Shown in pieces: positions 1-10,460 of a stretch of 24,904 nt of DNA. Below the pieces are notes generated by a model. The model was not told the DNA's origin, did not search any database, and saw nothing but the letters and a program-made list of their open reading frames with translations. A program made the position numbers and the translations under genes. Position 1 is the first letter of the stretch, and each line of letters begins with the position of its first letter. The stretch spans positions 31,543 through 56,446 of the forward strand of contig CAJJDP010000008.1 in NCBI GenBank assembly GCA_905182995.1, written 5' to 3'. Source of the stretch: Paramecium octaurelia. Its lineage: Eukaryota; Ciliophora; Oligohymenophorea; Peniculida; Parameciidae.

Positions 1-741
1 TAAATGCAATTAATCAAAGAATTCAGTATGTTATTTATATAATTCTTATTGATATCCTTCCTTTAATAATTCTTTAATGTATCACAATTTCGTCTCTGTA
101 ATTTGGATCCAAATGATTTATATTGAATTGATGGTAGTAAATTCATCTTTTCTCTCCTTCTATCACTAATTCAACCCATAGTTGATAAATTATTTAATAG
201 AATTGTTAGTCCATATTTCTTTATCATAACAATTAAATTATAATTTAAGCTATGATAATTCACTGAAGTTTGCTTGCTGATTCAAAAATTTTACCTCTGA
301 TTTTGTCTAGATAAAGTTTATTAGCTCAATGATCTTATTAACATATAATTGTTAGTTTATTTTTAATATCAATTATCAGAGTGTTTCATCATCACCTTAA
401 TAATTAATGGGTCATATGTTTTTTATCATTAGTTCTTTTTGACCTAAGGTGAAATAATTGATCATGCTTATCTCATATTTTGAAATCTTATAGCGATTTT
501 GTAGATATTGCTTTTAAAAGGAACTTTTTTCTCCATCATATATGATTAAATTTTGATGATTATTGTTTGAGTGAGTTTCTGAAAAATAAGCGTGTTATTT
601 TTCTTGGCTTCGGAAAAATTTTACTATATTTCAAATTATTTGTGTAAGATATATGTATTGATGCCAAACTGCTATGCAGTTTAATCATTTCTGAATTCTG
701 TTTTTATAATTTTAATTAATTAAAGAAACAAAATAAGTTGA
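1..741. other. AT-rich stretch, no gene recognised
   Basis: TGA is frequent in all forward frames and its complement TCA is frequent on the minus strand. No frame with convincing coding character was found, and no tRNA, telomeric repeat or tandem array was seen. It is probably intergenic or fully decayed sequence. Confidence 0.5.
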
Positions 742-1122
742 ATGAGCAAAATCATAGCCATTTAGTTTAAATTCCAATGTTATTATAAATTGCAAGATAA
801 TGAAGAATTTACTCTAACAAATAAAATGAGTGAGCTTTGATTTCGAAAAAATGCATTGAGAAAAATCTCTTAACAAGAATTATTTTATATTTCATCCTTG
901 TTGGGCAAACTAACCTAAAGTGCAGGATAAATTTGAACTCTGATTTTGAGAGATTATGGCAATATTATTTATGCTTTCTAAAGAAAAAATTATTTAATCT
1001 GAAGAAATTAAAGATAAGAATTGTGGATTTGGTTATATTATATTAATAACAAGTTCTAGTAAATAGCCTAGAAATGATTAGGATTGGCAAAACTAAGCTA
1101 AGTTCAGAAAAATCATTTTGAG
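742..1122 (+). pseudogene. possible decayed coding fragment, unknown family
   Basis: From ATG 742 (MSKIIAIQF...) one frame reads with Paramecium-like composition, for example the stretch RKISQQELFYISSLLGKLTQ. It is interrupted by in-frame TGAs at 838, 934 and 1000. The neighbouring frame is open from 834 to about 1122 under the ciliate code and overlaps it. No domain is recognisable. Interrupted but otherwise codon-like frames recur across the window, so a gene remnant is plausible. Chance in AT-rich DNA with only one stop codon cannot be excluded. Confidence 0.25.
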
Positions 1123-1560
1123 CATTTCTAATTCAATTACTTTAAATTCAGCCAAGCCACATGGGATCATGAGTCACTAAGGTTTTAACTTCAACTATAT
1201 ATAATGTTTTGAGAAATTAATCCTATTATACATATCAATTTACCTTCCAATATCTGTAAGATGGGTTTTAATATATTAAAGATAATTCCTAAAGAATTAA
1301 GGACTCTCTTTTGAAAGTTTTATGTTTAACCAATTATATTTTAGTTTAATTTATAATTTTGTCTGCTCTTGACTGTTGATAAATCTTAATGTTATTTAAG
1401 TTTTGGGTAATTAAATTATGGGTCTAATATTAGAGGTTTGGTTTGTTCCTAAATTATTTTGATATTTCTGTTTAATTTTAATATAAATTTCAATAGAATT
1501 AGATTATATTAGTATTGCATTGAGTAATATATGTTAACTTTTACTTATTAAAATATTAAA
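1123..1560. other. AT-rich intergenic region upstream of the WD40 gene
   Basis: No convincing open frame is seen. The stretch lies directly before ATG 1561, so it would contain the WD40 promoter and 5' UTR, but no specific element can be identified. Paramecium promoters have no strong recognisable consensus. Confidence 0.4.
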
Positions 1561-2855
1561 ATGGAGGGAAAAGCAAATTAGATTAAATAAGAATATAAGA
1601 GTAGAGCAGAAGCAATCTTTGTAAATTTATAATAAGAAGTGGAGGTAAAATAAAATTTAATTAATATAAATAGGAATCATTTAACAGAATTGATGCATAA
1701 CTTGATGAATTATTGAATGATAAGTGTAATTTGATAAACATATTACGATTTTAAGTATCATCAGATTTACCAAAACTCAATTGTAATATTGTACTTCAAT
1801 TTAAAAATGATGATTTCTCATAATAAATAATTTCACAAATGAGTCCTTTAATCAAAACTAATAGTCAAAATCAAAATAAAAGCAACGAACAATTAAATGT
1901 TAAACCATTTGCTTATTAATTAATATAATAGAACTCAATTAAATAAAATGAATATTGTTGTGCAATTGCTGTTAATAAAGATTTTTCAATATTGGTTGCT
2001 GGATGTTACAGTTAAATTAAAGTGTTTGAATTTAAATAAGGAAACTTGAAATAAGTTTAACTTTTAAGTGAACATACTTATTATGTTTATACTTTGAATT
2101 TCATGAAGAAATCGGATCAGTTTATATCTGGGAGTAGTGATAGTTTGATAATTATTTGGGGGAGAAATGAAAATAATTAATGGAATTGTTAATCAAAATT
2201 AAATGGACATACTAATACTATTTATTGTTTAATAATAAATGATAATGAAGATCTTATTATATCTGGTAGTAATGATACAACAATTAAATTTTGGTAGAAG
2301 TAGAATCAATGGTTGTGTTCATAGACAATCACTCATCATAATTCTCGAGTATTTGCATTAAGTTTGAATGAATCATAAAATAAATTGATTTCATGTGGAG
2401 AAGATAAGTTGATATTGGTAATGGAACAATCAGAATAGAATTAATAATGGACTGTTATATAAAAGATTACAGTTGAAATAAAAGGACTTCGATTATGCTT
2501 TATAGATAATAATATATTCACATTCTAACCTTTTGAGAAAGAGTACATGGATATTTATGAGATGAGTAGTACTAATAAATAGTTTATCAAAACAAAGGAT
2601 ATTCCTGTAAAAGATGGTTTAGATTAATGTTTCTTTCCTTAATATTTTATAAAATCAAAAGGTATTCTTGTTAATAAAAATGGTTTAAATGTGAATTTAA
2701 TAAAGATCAAATCAAATACTGAGTTTATAATCTAGTAATCTATTGACTTTGGAACTCGTGCTACATATGGATATATGACTGATGATGGGTAGTATTTGAT
2801 CACTTGGGATGATAATTCAAAAGAATATTAGATTAGAATATATTAAGAATTATGA
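1561..2855 (+). CDS. WD40-repeat protein, 421 aa, one 29-nt intron
   Basis: ATG 1561 opens a frame that, after removal of a 29-nt GTA...TAG intron (1645-1673), runs uninterrupted to TGA 2853-2855: 1266 coding nt, with TAA/TAG read as Gln. The N-terminal ~110 residues are polar and helical (EAIFVNLQQEVE, DAQLDELLNDK). WD40 repeats follow from about residue 120 to 290, with GH/SxD/W hallmarks: ISGSSDSLIIIWG, LNGHTNTIYCLIIND, ISGSNDTTIKFWQ, RVFALSLNESQNKLISCGED. The remaining ~130 residues form degenerate blades ending in DDGQYLITWDDNSKEY. WD40 propellers are protein-interaction scaffolds; this resembles the large Paramecium class of short WD40 proteins with a helical N-terminus. The specific partner is unknown. 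The gene shows no disablement, unlike its downstream neighbour. Confidence 0.9.
1645..1673 (+). other. 29-nt intron of the WD40 gene
   Basis: It begins GTAAAA and ends AATAG. Its length (3n+2) is what brings the first 28 codons into frame with the WD40 frame; without removal the frame hits TGA soon after. Its size falls within the known Paramecium range of roughly 20-34 nt. Confidence 0.88.
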
Positions 2856-3086
2856 CATATTTAAATATTTCAAAATTAAAATTAATCAATTTTTTTGGGT
2901 TAAAACAACAAGGGAATAAATTTGTTTTTGAAAAATGATCTAAAGTTTATGAACATTCTCCTGATTATTTTGCAATTTAATATTTATATAAGAGTAAGTG
3001 TACAAAATTTATGAATTATAATAATAACTGATATTCATTAAATCAAATTAGCTTTCATAATTCTATATTGGTTTTTACATCCTGTA

Positions 3087-4765
3087 AGATATTTTTTAAG
3101 AAGATAAAGTTTACTGCCTTTTGGGTTATTGATAAAATCAATATTTCATTGGAAATAGATGAGTGTAATTAAGCCTAATTAGAATTACTGATCATTAAAA
3201 ATAAGATCTTCTAAAAGTTGAAAAATAAAGAGTAATTATGAGAAATAATAAAAGGGATTGTTTATGATACTTAATATTATATTATTCCCATATATGAATA
3301 AATTAACTCAGATACAAGCACTTAATAAATATCTAAATTTAAGAATGACTTTTTATTCCTTATTTCATTTTCACATCAGACGAATCTTAAATTTGATGTC
3401 CCTTGATGAATATTCAGAGGAGGGCTATTATTTGAAGTATTTTTTCTTAGTAAATTGGAATTGAATATTATAAGCTTTCTAAAATAAAGGAGAGGTCATA
3501 ATAATTTGGATTTTATAATCAATTAATAAAATGATAGAAAATTATTCTTTCCATATTAAAAAGATTATGATTATATTGAATTAACAAGTTCTTTTAATAT
3601 TATATTTTTCAAGGATGATTGTGTAATTGAAAATTAAAACGTATTTTGAAGCGCGTTATAGTCTTAGATTGATGAAATAGTTGATGCTCTAATTTAGAAG
3701 TTGACCATGCGAATACTTTGATCTGCAATCTGATAAAAAATAATCTTGTGAAGAATTAGTCTAATCCCACGCTTTTTATTAATTTCTTTCTATTGTAGAC
3801 CCTTACAATACTTAAGATATAATTTGATTGAAAGATTAAATAGATAAAAGGAACTAAGATTATTTCAAAGTTATGACATAGAATTTAATTGTAATTGCCA
3901 ACAAAATGCCTCTTTGGTGCAGACTTCGAATACTTTAACATATTTTGAGACATAGAAAGAAATAGATGCAATATAGAATGATTGGAATGATATAAAGATA
4001 ATGTTAAATGAGGAAGAAGATTATTGAAGTAAATGAAAAGAAGTAGGATCATTTAATAGATATATATCTCCAATAGATTTAAACTGAAAGTCGAAGGAAT
4101 GAATAAAATTGGTTTAAGGATTAGTTTATCAGGTTTAAGAAGGAAAGTAAGAACATAAGATCGATGAAGAAATCATGTCTATTAATAAGTTTATACTTGA
4201 AATAATTGATTTAACAAATAATAAAGTTGGAATTTCTATATGCATCGGTTTTTAGGAAGCCAGAAAGATGCTATAATTAAATGGTTTAAAATTATTCTTG
4301 GATTAGGGTTAAAGGTGTAGTTGATTTGGACTCAATGATAATTGCTATTAAACAACCTTCTTCATGTAAAAATATTAGAAGAATATTATTATGATGTACA
4401 CTATTTTTGATTGACCTAAAATTCCTAAAAGGTTTAGTGATGATTCTAAACAAATTTCCATTGCTGACTTCTCAGAATCAATAATGCTTAAAATAATAAA
4501 TATAACATTATTCTTACATAAAAGCTTTTAGATCTGGAAAATAAGAATAACCGACTTGTAAGATTACGTTTTAGATAAAAGGGGAAGCAATACAAATCAA
4601 GTCAATAGTTATAATAAAAAATACATCTCATCCTTCATCTGTAGATAATTGTTAAAAGTAAATACATTACTAAATTTTATTCTGAACAATTAACAAAAGT
4701 AAGTGAATATATATCAAGATTTTGAATGTTAAATTCCTAGGAACTCAAATGCACAAAATTCTTGA
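3087..4765 (+). pseudogene. decayed gene of unknown family
   Basis: Coding-like peptides occur in order but in changing frames: FTAFWVIDKINISLEIDE (~3105), DYDYIELTSSFNIIFFKDD (~3560-3620), IDEIVDALIQKL (~3670), CEELVQSHAFYQFLSIVDPY (~3750-3805), CNCQQNASLVQTSNTLTYFE (~3890-3955), then a long frame (~4170-4765) with NKVGISICIGFQEARKM and YVLDKRGSNTNQVNSYN. In-frame TGAs at 4322 and 4412 and several frame changes mark it as non-functional in this copy. Some apparent shifts could be unrecognised small introns, but the in-frame TGAs argue for decay. The last frame stops at 4763-4765, 10 bases before the end of the convergent minus-strand ORF, a spacing typical of compact Paramecium gene pairs. 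No domain is identified. Confidence 0.55.
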
Positions 4766-4774
4766 TTAGAATAA

Positions 4775-5128
4775 TCATAGTTATTTTTAAAAGTAATTTG
4801 AGTTCAAAACCATCCTAGTTGAGGTAAAATTTAGTTTATCTTTCTCAAGCCTACTTTTATCCCGCAATTAAGACTAGTATTTTTACTCAAATGAATATAT
4901 CCATTCCTTTATATGTTACAAAATATATAAATGTTTCTTTTGTTCTTAATCTAGACCATACTTCTACATTATTCTTGTATAAATGCCTTCAAAAGGTAGC
5001 TTTTTATTTTTTTATTTTATATCTTTTTCATTATTTTTGAAAAGTCTACAAGATTAAAAATAGAATTATACTTTAAGCATTATAAATGGTAGAATCATGA
5101 AAGATTAACACCTCAATCCTCTTTCCAT
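4775..5128 (-). CDS. hypothetical protein, 117 aa
   Basis: On the minus strand, ATG (complement of 5126-5128) starts a frame that runs 118 codons to TGA (complement of 4775-4777) under the ciliate code. The C-terminal half has strong coding character and is highly charged: LPFEGIYTRIMQKYGLDQEQ, HIKEWIYSFEQKYQSQLRDK. The N-terminal third is more hydrophobic and less convincing, and the open frame continues upstream without a stop into the edge of repeat copy A. The true start or an intron may therefore differ. No domain is recognised. It converges on the decayed gene ending at 4765. It may be a C-terminal fragment of a longer gene. Confidence 0.45.
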
Positions 5129-5217
5129 TTTACAAATTAAAGTTAATAGAATGAAGTTTTAATCATTCTTAAGTAGAAACAAAATTGAAATCTCTAATAT
5201 TAATTATAGTCTATAAA

Positions 5218-6557
5218 ATTTGACCACCTTTAATCAGATGATTTAAATTTAAACGCTGTTGTGAGTTGTTTGTCAATTGTCTTATTGAATAAATTTTGCT
5301 TAAAATTATGGAATAACCTTGTTAAAGACTATGCATTTGTCTAATATATTTAATTAATTAATAATTGAAATTACAAATTATAAGATAACGATAATCTAAA
5401 TTTGCTTAGAATCTTCTGATATAATATGCGAATTTAAATTCATTTCAAGACACACTCAAGTTAATGTAATTAGTAATTTAATGGGATTGATTGGTAATTG
5501 GTAATTGTTTTAATGTTATGTGTATCGCATTACAGCTCAGTGGTAAATAATTATAAAAGCTTCAATACTGAAAATATTTTCACTGATTGTTATACTTCTA
5601 TAAAATTAACTGATTTATAGATAATGTCAATATTAACGTAAAAGAATCGAATTGGTAAGGATAATATCATTTTAATTCAGATAAAGAGATTGGACCAGAT
5701 GATCCAGTGTTAAATTTCATAAACATTTCTTTAGAACCATAGAGTTTTGATTTTTATTAAACTGAATGAAATTGACATATTTCAAGGAAAACCAATTTTT
5801 TGACTTCTTCATCATCCTGAAACCTTGATAAGGTTGATTTCCCAAACTCTCTTTGTGGATATAATGATAATAAGAATGATGATGTAAATAATGTGTTCAT
5901 AGGTTTTTCTATTTTGATCCTTCTTTTGATATGGTTCGCTTTCGGAATTAACTAATTTCCTAACTCGGATCGCAATCTTCTACATAGATTCCCTCGTGGA
6001 TTTCTGCTCTGAGCAATAGTACTTAAATTCTACGTTTTAACTGTAGTCTAAAATTTCTTCCATTTTCTCCAGCCAGTTGCCCGCTTCTTCAAAACGATGA
6101 TACATAAGATGGTTAAGCATCATGTTCTTACCCTGAGTCTAGCATTTCCTCCAACCATGTTTAAAAGGCTCGAAGAATTCGTATCTTGGAATATTCCGGA
6201 TGATCTGTGGGTAGATTCGTTTCTGCAATGTTTCCTTAAGTTTATCATTAATATTTTTCTACAACTCCTCCATCTTACTTAAAGTCCTTTTCCAGGTTTT
6301 TGAGGGCTTCCTGATAAAAGTAGAAAGGTCTCAAGAATGAGGTTCAATTATTCTTCTAAGAAGTTCTAGTCTTCTAGGATCGCCTCAACCATATCATTGA
6401 TTTACTTGTTTTCCAGATGTCCTCTGAATAAAATTCAAATCAACGTTTCACGAATAAGGACGTCTTCAATTGGTTTCTGATATACTTGTTTTTCCCTAAA
6501 ATCAAACTCCAAACCTTCCACAATATAATCTATTAGGTTTTGGGGAGGCTCCTGTTC
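5218..6557. repeat. direct repeat copy A, ~1.34 kb
   Basis: It starts ATTTGACCACC and ends CTCCTGTTC, immediately before the single N at 6558. It matches 6559-7900 over its whole length with many substitutions and small indels, by eye roughly 90% identical. The match covers both the non-coding left part and the coding right part. Indels include 23 fewer bases than copy B around 6418-6424, one extra T in the coding region, and loss of one splice acceptor. Confidence 0.9.
5812..6557 (-). pseudogene. unknown gene, copy A, truncated and disabled
   Basis: It is read from the N leftward. The first frame (EQEPPQNLIDYIVEGLEF..., EDVLIRETLI) is cut by an in-frame TGA shared with copy B. A 23-nt deletion relative to copy B then changes frame, the peptide NDMVEAILEDQNFLEEQLNL follows, an extra T changes frame again, and the C-terminal frame IYPQIIRNIPRYEFFEPFKH ... 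NWLEKMEEILDYSQ runs to TGA (complement of 5812-5814). The splice acceptor usable in copy B (TTAG) is TTAA here. The 5' end is missing at the N. The protein is rich in Lys/Glu and Trp-containing helices; no family is recognised. Base composition is less AT-rich than most of the window. Confidence 0.6.
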
Positions 6558-6558
6558 N
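6558..6558. other. assembly gap (single N) at the junction of repeat copies A and B
   Basis: One undetermined base sits exactly between the end of copy A and the start of copy B. This position suggests two contig ends placed side by side rather than a sequenced junction. Confidence 0.85.
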
Positions 6559-7566
6559 ATTTAACCACCCTTAATCAGATGATTTAAATTTAAATGCTGT
6601 TGCAAGTTGTTTGTCAATTGTCTTATTGAATAAATTTTGCATGAAGTTGTGGAAGAACCATATTATTGACTATGCATTTGTCTAATATATTTAATTAATT
6701 AATAATTGAAATTACAAATTATAAGATAACGATAATCTAAATTTGCTTCAGAATCTTCTAATATAATATGTGAATCTAAATTCATTTCAAGACACACTCA
6801 AGTTAATGTAATTAGTAATTTAATGTGATTGATTGGTAATTGTTTTAATGTTATGTGTATCGCATTACAGCTCAGCGATAAATATATTATAAAAGCTTCA
6901 CTGATTGATATATTTTTCTATAAAATTTATTGATTTCTAGATGATATCAATATTAAAGTAAAAGAATCGAATTGGTAAGGATATGTCAGATTAATTCAGG
7001 TAAAGATATTGGACCTGATGATTCAATGTTAAATTTCATAAACATTTCTTTAGAACTATGAGGTTTTGATGTTTATTCAACTGAATGGGATTGACATATT
7101 TCAAGGAAAACCAATTTTTTGACTTCATCATCATCCTGAAAGCTTGATAAGGTTGATTTCCAAAACTCTCTTTGTGGATATAATGATAATAATAATGATG
7201 ATGTGAATAATGTTTTCATAAGTTTTTCTTTTTTGATCCTTCTTTTGATATGGTTCGCTTTTGAAATTAACTAATTTCCTAACTCGGATCGTGATCTTCT
7301 GCATAGATTCCCTCATGGATTTTTGCTCTGAGCAATAATACTTAGCTTCTACGTTTTAACTGTAGTCTAAAATTTCTTCCATTTTCTCCAGCCAGTTGCC
7401 CGTTTCTTCAAAACGATGATACATCAGATGGTTAAGCGTCATGTTCTTACCATGAGTCTAGTATTTCATCCAACCATGTTTAAAAGGCTCGAAGAAATCG
7501 TATCTTGGAATTCTCCGGATGATCTGTGGGTAGATTCGGCTCTCCTTTGTTTCCTTAAGTTTATCA

Positions 7567-7597
7567 CTAATATTTTTCAACATCTCCTCCATCTTAC
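7567..7597 (-). other. candidate 31-nt intron in unknown gene copy B
   Basis: On the minus strand it reads GTAAGATGG...ATATTAG. Removing it joins EKDF to DKLKETKE in frame; retaining it gives TGA just after. In copy A the corresponding acceptor is TTAA. Confidence 0.55.
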
Positions 7598-7691
7598 TTA
7601 AAGTCCTTTTCCAGGCTTTTTAAGTCTTCCTGATAAAGTAGAGAGGTCTCAGGAATGAGGTTCAATTATTCTTCGAAGAAGTTCTAGTCTT

Positions 7692-7725
7692 CTATAGGAT
7701 CGCCTCAACCATATCATTGATCTAC
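7692..7725 (-). other. candidate 34-nt intron in unknown gene copy B
   Basis: On the minus strand it reads GTAGATCAATG...CCTATAG. Its removal restores the frame between CHLWKT and the QNFFEEQ segment. In copy A the equivalent is 32 nt (GTAAATC...CCTAG). The interval can also be read as coding (INDMVEAIL), so this call is tentative. Confidence 0.4.
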
Positions 7726-8186
7726 TTGTTTTCCAGAGGTGGCAATTTGCAACTATGTAAGGCCCTCTGAATAAAATTCATATGAATGTTTCATGAATAA
7801 GGACGTCTTCAATTGGTTTCTGATATACTTGTTCTCCCCTAACATCAAACTCCAGTCTTCCAGCAATTTAATCTATTAGGTCTTGGGGAAGCTCTTGTTC
7901 AGTCCAAACATTCTTCAAAAGGAATTCCTTTTAATTATCTGCCATTATATTATATTGTATAACTTCTGTTTCCATATTGCCATGTTCATATACCTAATAT
8001 GGGGCAGCACATATAATGAGAATAGTCTAGTCAAAACTCTAAAGGGGATGATCTTTCAAAATATCATCCTGAGCTGTTCGGCTTTCTACAGCACAATTCT
8101 CTTTGTGATTTGCATATGGCTTTTTATGTTTCCTCTAATTGTTGACCATAATCCAAAGTACTTGAATCTTTCAAAGCAAATCTAAT

Positions 8187-8858
8187 AATTTTTTAAATTT
8201 TTATAATAATTAAATGATAAATCAAAATCATTTATTTTACTGAGATTAGGAGGTTATACTATCAAAAGTCATTGACATCTTTACCCTTTAGCATATATGA
8301 GGAATATTTGACTCATACTGGAGTCAACTAATTAGAGATGTAGCTCAAATAGATCACTGCCAATAAATAAGACAATCTATATTATTTTCTTATTCTCATC
8401 TTTAATCATCCTTTCTCCTTCCATTAATCATATGCTCATATATTATTTAAAAGTTTAATAATGGAAATTAAGGAATTCATTCAAACTTGCTAGTTCAAAA
8501 GGTTAGCCCTAATTAGTTTCTCAACAATTATTATAATAAATGAACATTGTTTCTTTAAGTGCTTCACTATTAAATATTTTATATAATCATGGTGAGCAGA
8601 TTCTCATCAATTAGTAATAAAACAATTAGTTCTATCTTTTATGTACACCGATTCTAATTTCTAGATTTGCAATATTATTAATTAGAACAAATTGGTAGAC
8701 GATGAAAAAATAGAATAATGAGTAATTGCACAATAATTTAAAGTGGTTTAAATGGTGTTATATTAAGAGCTTCTCGGAATATTTAATATAAAATATATAA
8801 ATCAATTTTAATCAATGATTATGATGATTATGAAAAAAATATTTTCAATACATAAAAC
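8187..8858. other. AT-rich interval with only weak coding traces
   Basis: Two short forward frames are worth noting: ATG 8461 (MEIKEFIQTC..., ~45 codons) and a stretch near 8592-8705 (SSISNKTISSIFYVH ... LDLQYYQLEQIG). Neither has a recognisable domain or reliable limits. Otherwise the interval looks intergenic between the two flanking minus-strand pseudogenes. Confidence 0.4.
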
Positions 8859-9720
8859 TCAATTAAATAGACTTAACATCTATTTGGCAGTTAAAGCAAC
8901 AAAATCTAGTGGATTGATGGTCAAGATTTTCTCAAAGTATTCAGGTGCCACTTTAGATTGATGATTTTGAACTAGTTAAAAATATCTGTGATTTATTATA
9001 ACAGGCATTTGGCTTTAGATAATTGAATTAAATAAACCTTTTTTAGTTAGGGAACTAATATTTTAGGATCGATGGCCAAAACTTTGTCCATACATTCATT
9101 CACCTCCTCAAATTTACCCATTTCAAATAGGCAATCACCTTAATATCAATGAATTAATTAAACCTTTGCAATTTAAACTACTTAAATTTGAAGGATCTAT
9201 GGCAATTGCTTTGTCATAGCATTCAATTGCCTCTTTAAAACGACCCATCAAAGCTAGGCAACCTATTTGGATAGTCTACACTCTAACTCCATTTGTAGAT
9301 GAATTCTTATCATTAGATCTTCGAAATCCGAGCAAATATGAATAGAAGTAAATTTCATATTAGATTATTATTAGTAAACTACAATCAGAGATGAGATTTA
9401 AGCTTTCATTATATGTATGCGTCATCTAGGATTGGATAAGTCTGATTTTGAGATCAATTTCCTTCTAAACAATGAGATCCAGATATTCAATAAACTAGGT
9501 ATTATCTTTTTGGGTGGCAATTTGTCTGCATCCAACATCAACATCGCTCATGAATTTTTTCATAAAGATAATTAGCTCGACAAGCTTTTGGGAACAGTTA
9601 CATTGGCAAGAAACTTATACATCCACTTTGCAATAGAGCATATCCATGGTCATCACAGAAATGTTGCTAATTCCAAAGATCCAGCAACTTCATTGAAATG
9701 GTAAAAGATATGGAACTTCT
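8859..9720 (-). pseudogene. TPR-repeat protein relic with N-terminal Cys-rich segment
   Basis: Reading leftward, a Cys-rich segment (MLYCKVDVQVSCQCNCSQ, ~9600-9650) resembles the zinc-binding N-terminus seen in Paramecium TPR proteins. A helical linker follows (FIEYLDLIVQKEIDLKIRLI), then TPR units: ALMGRFKEAIECYDKAIAID (~9195-9255), FEMGKFEEVNECMDKVLAID (~9068-9127) and EYFEKILTINPLDFVALTAK (~8890-8940). These match the TPR pattern with G8/A20-like positions and a terminal IDP. Frame changes after the first unit (TGA near 9140) and again near 8925 show it cannot make one protein. It ends at TGA (complement of 8859-8861). TPR arrays are interaction scaffolds; the specific role is unknown. Confidence 0.7.
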
Positions 9721-9989
9721 TGCCCTAGACCATAATTGGTTCATATGTGTCTGTTTGAAGCAGATCTTATGCTTAAAAATATGGATCAGTTATTAGAGTC
9801 TAAGATAGAATGATATGGTAATAATTAATAATAGCGTAGGTATAAAATTTCTTATTTTATCATTCCATGTATTATTTATTATTACTTTGGATTCTTCGGA
9901 TGTGTAGGCACTGTAATCAACAACGTAGTGTACTTGGAAACCATTAATTATATGAAGCATTATGGTTTGAGCCGAAAAGAAATACAACC

Positions 9990-10460
9990 TGGAAAATAAG
10001 AGAAAGTAGACTTCAACACAGTTGGAATGCTCCACAAAGATTCTCGAATTATCTCCTCTTTAAATTATAAAGACATTAAGACCATCACGAAATCCATAAA
10101 AATCCTACCAAACACTCTGTTCCTATTAAGAAATCCCTCAATTGCCACATGGATATACTGTGTGTATTATATTGGCATGGGTACCAAAATTATGGTTTGA
10201 AATTATAGATTTGTAATTAAAGAATTGGAAACATCATAAAAAGAATGTGACCTCTGACCAAGTCCACCAGAAAATGCTTCATTTCATATTCAAGATTGGC
10301 CTGGTCACTACAACATTGGCAACTGCTTCAATTGCATTATGAATTATTATTATGATAATATTTCTAATTACAAGACATAAAACCCAAAAACCTTCGCTTT
10401 TCAGTTGGCCTATCAATAAGGGTCCTTAACACTTGATCTGAATTCTTAACTGTGTTCTTT
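9990..10460 (+). pseudogene. possible P4-type ATPase (phospholipid flippase) fragment
   Basis: One frame reads SLNYKDIKTITKSIKILPNT then IATWIYCVYYIGMGTKIM before TGA (~10198). The second part resembles the P4-ATPase actuator-domain end (NTxWxxGxVVYTGHxTKIM). In another frame a hydrophobic segment, HFIFKIGLVTTTLATASIAL (~10280-10340), sits where transmembrane helix M3 would be. Further on, QQGSLTLDLN (~10415-10440) could be an eroded DKTGTLT phosphorylation site. The order fits a flippase core, but every motif is imperfect, several frames are involved and the phosphorylated Asp is absent. Competing frames are also open here, so this is suggestive only. Confidence 0.35.

Larger units (their letters stand above)
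6559..7900. repeat. direct repeat copy B, ~1.34 kb
   Basis: It begins ATTTAACCACCC right after the N and ends GCTCTTGTTC, corresponding base for base to the end of copy A. Unlike copy A, sequence to its right continues the same minus-strand gene, so copy B holds the more complete gene. Confidence 0.9.
7131..8186 (-). pseudogene. unknown gene, copy B, with two candidate mini-introns and one in-frame TGA
   Basis: The coding signal starts near 8186 (KDSSTLDYGQQLEETQKAIC), changes frame near 8060, then reads DDILKDHPLQSFDQTILIIC ... MADNQKEFLLKNVWTEQELP ... EDVLIHETFI. ATG at the complement of 7943-7945 is an alternative start. After HETFI comes a TGA in the same place as in copy A. The frame then continues through WKT, joins QNFFEEQLNLIPETSLLYQE if a 34-nt GTA...TAG intron (7692-7725) is removed, and joins DKLKETKESRIYPQIIRR if a 31-nt intron (7567-7597) is removed. 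It ends at TGA 7131-7133. With both introns spliced, only that TGA interrupts the main frame. No family is recognised. Pseudogene status is inferred from the TGA and the upstream shift. Confidence 0.55.

Noticed and set aside
5521..5575. tRNA-like A-box (ACAGCTCAGTGGTA)
   Set aside because: No B-box, acceptor stem or anticodon arm can be formed around it, and copy B carries AGCTCAGCGATA instead. It is a chance match within the repeat.
5860..7210. GAT/AAT triplet runs as a microsatellite feature (near 5860 and 7180)
   Set aside because: They are short, imperfect and shared by both repeat copies. In frame they encode the Ile-rich C-terminus of the unknown gene.
7883..8185. Forward 100-codon ORF with hydrophobic segments
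   Set aside because: It is the complement of the better coding frame of unknown gene copy B, and its hydrophobic composition is what the reverse of such sequence gives.
9793..10035. Minus-strand 80-codon ORF
   Set aside because: It overlaps the forward flippase-like relic and has no independent domain. It looks like a shadow frame.
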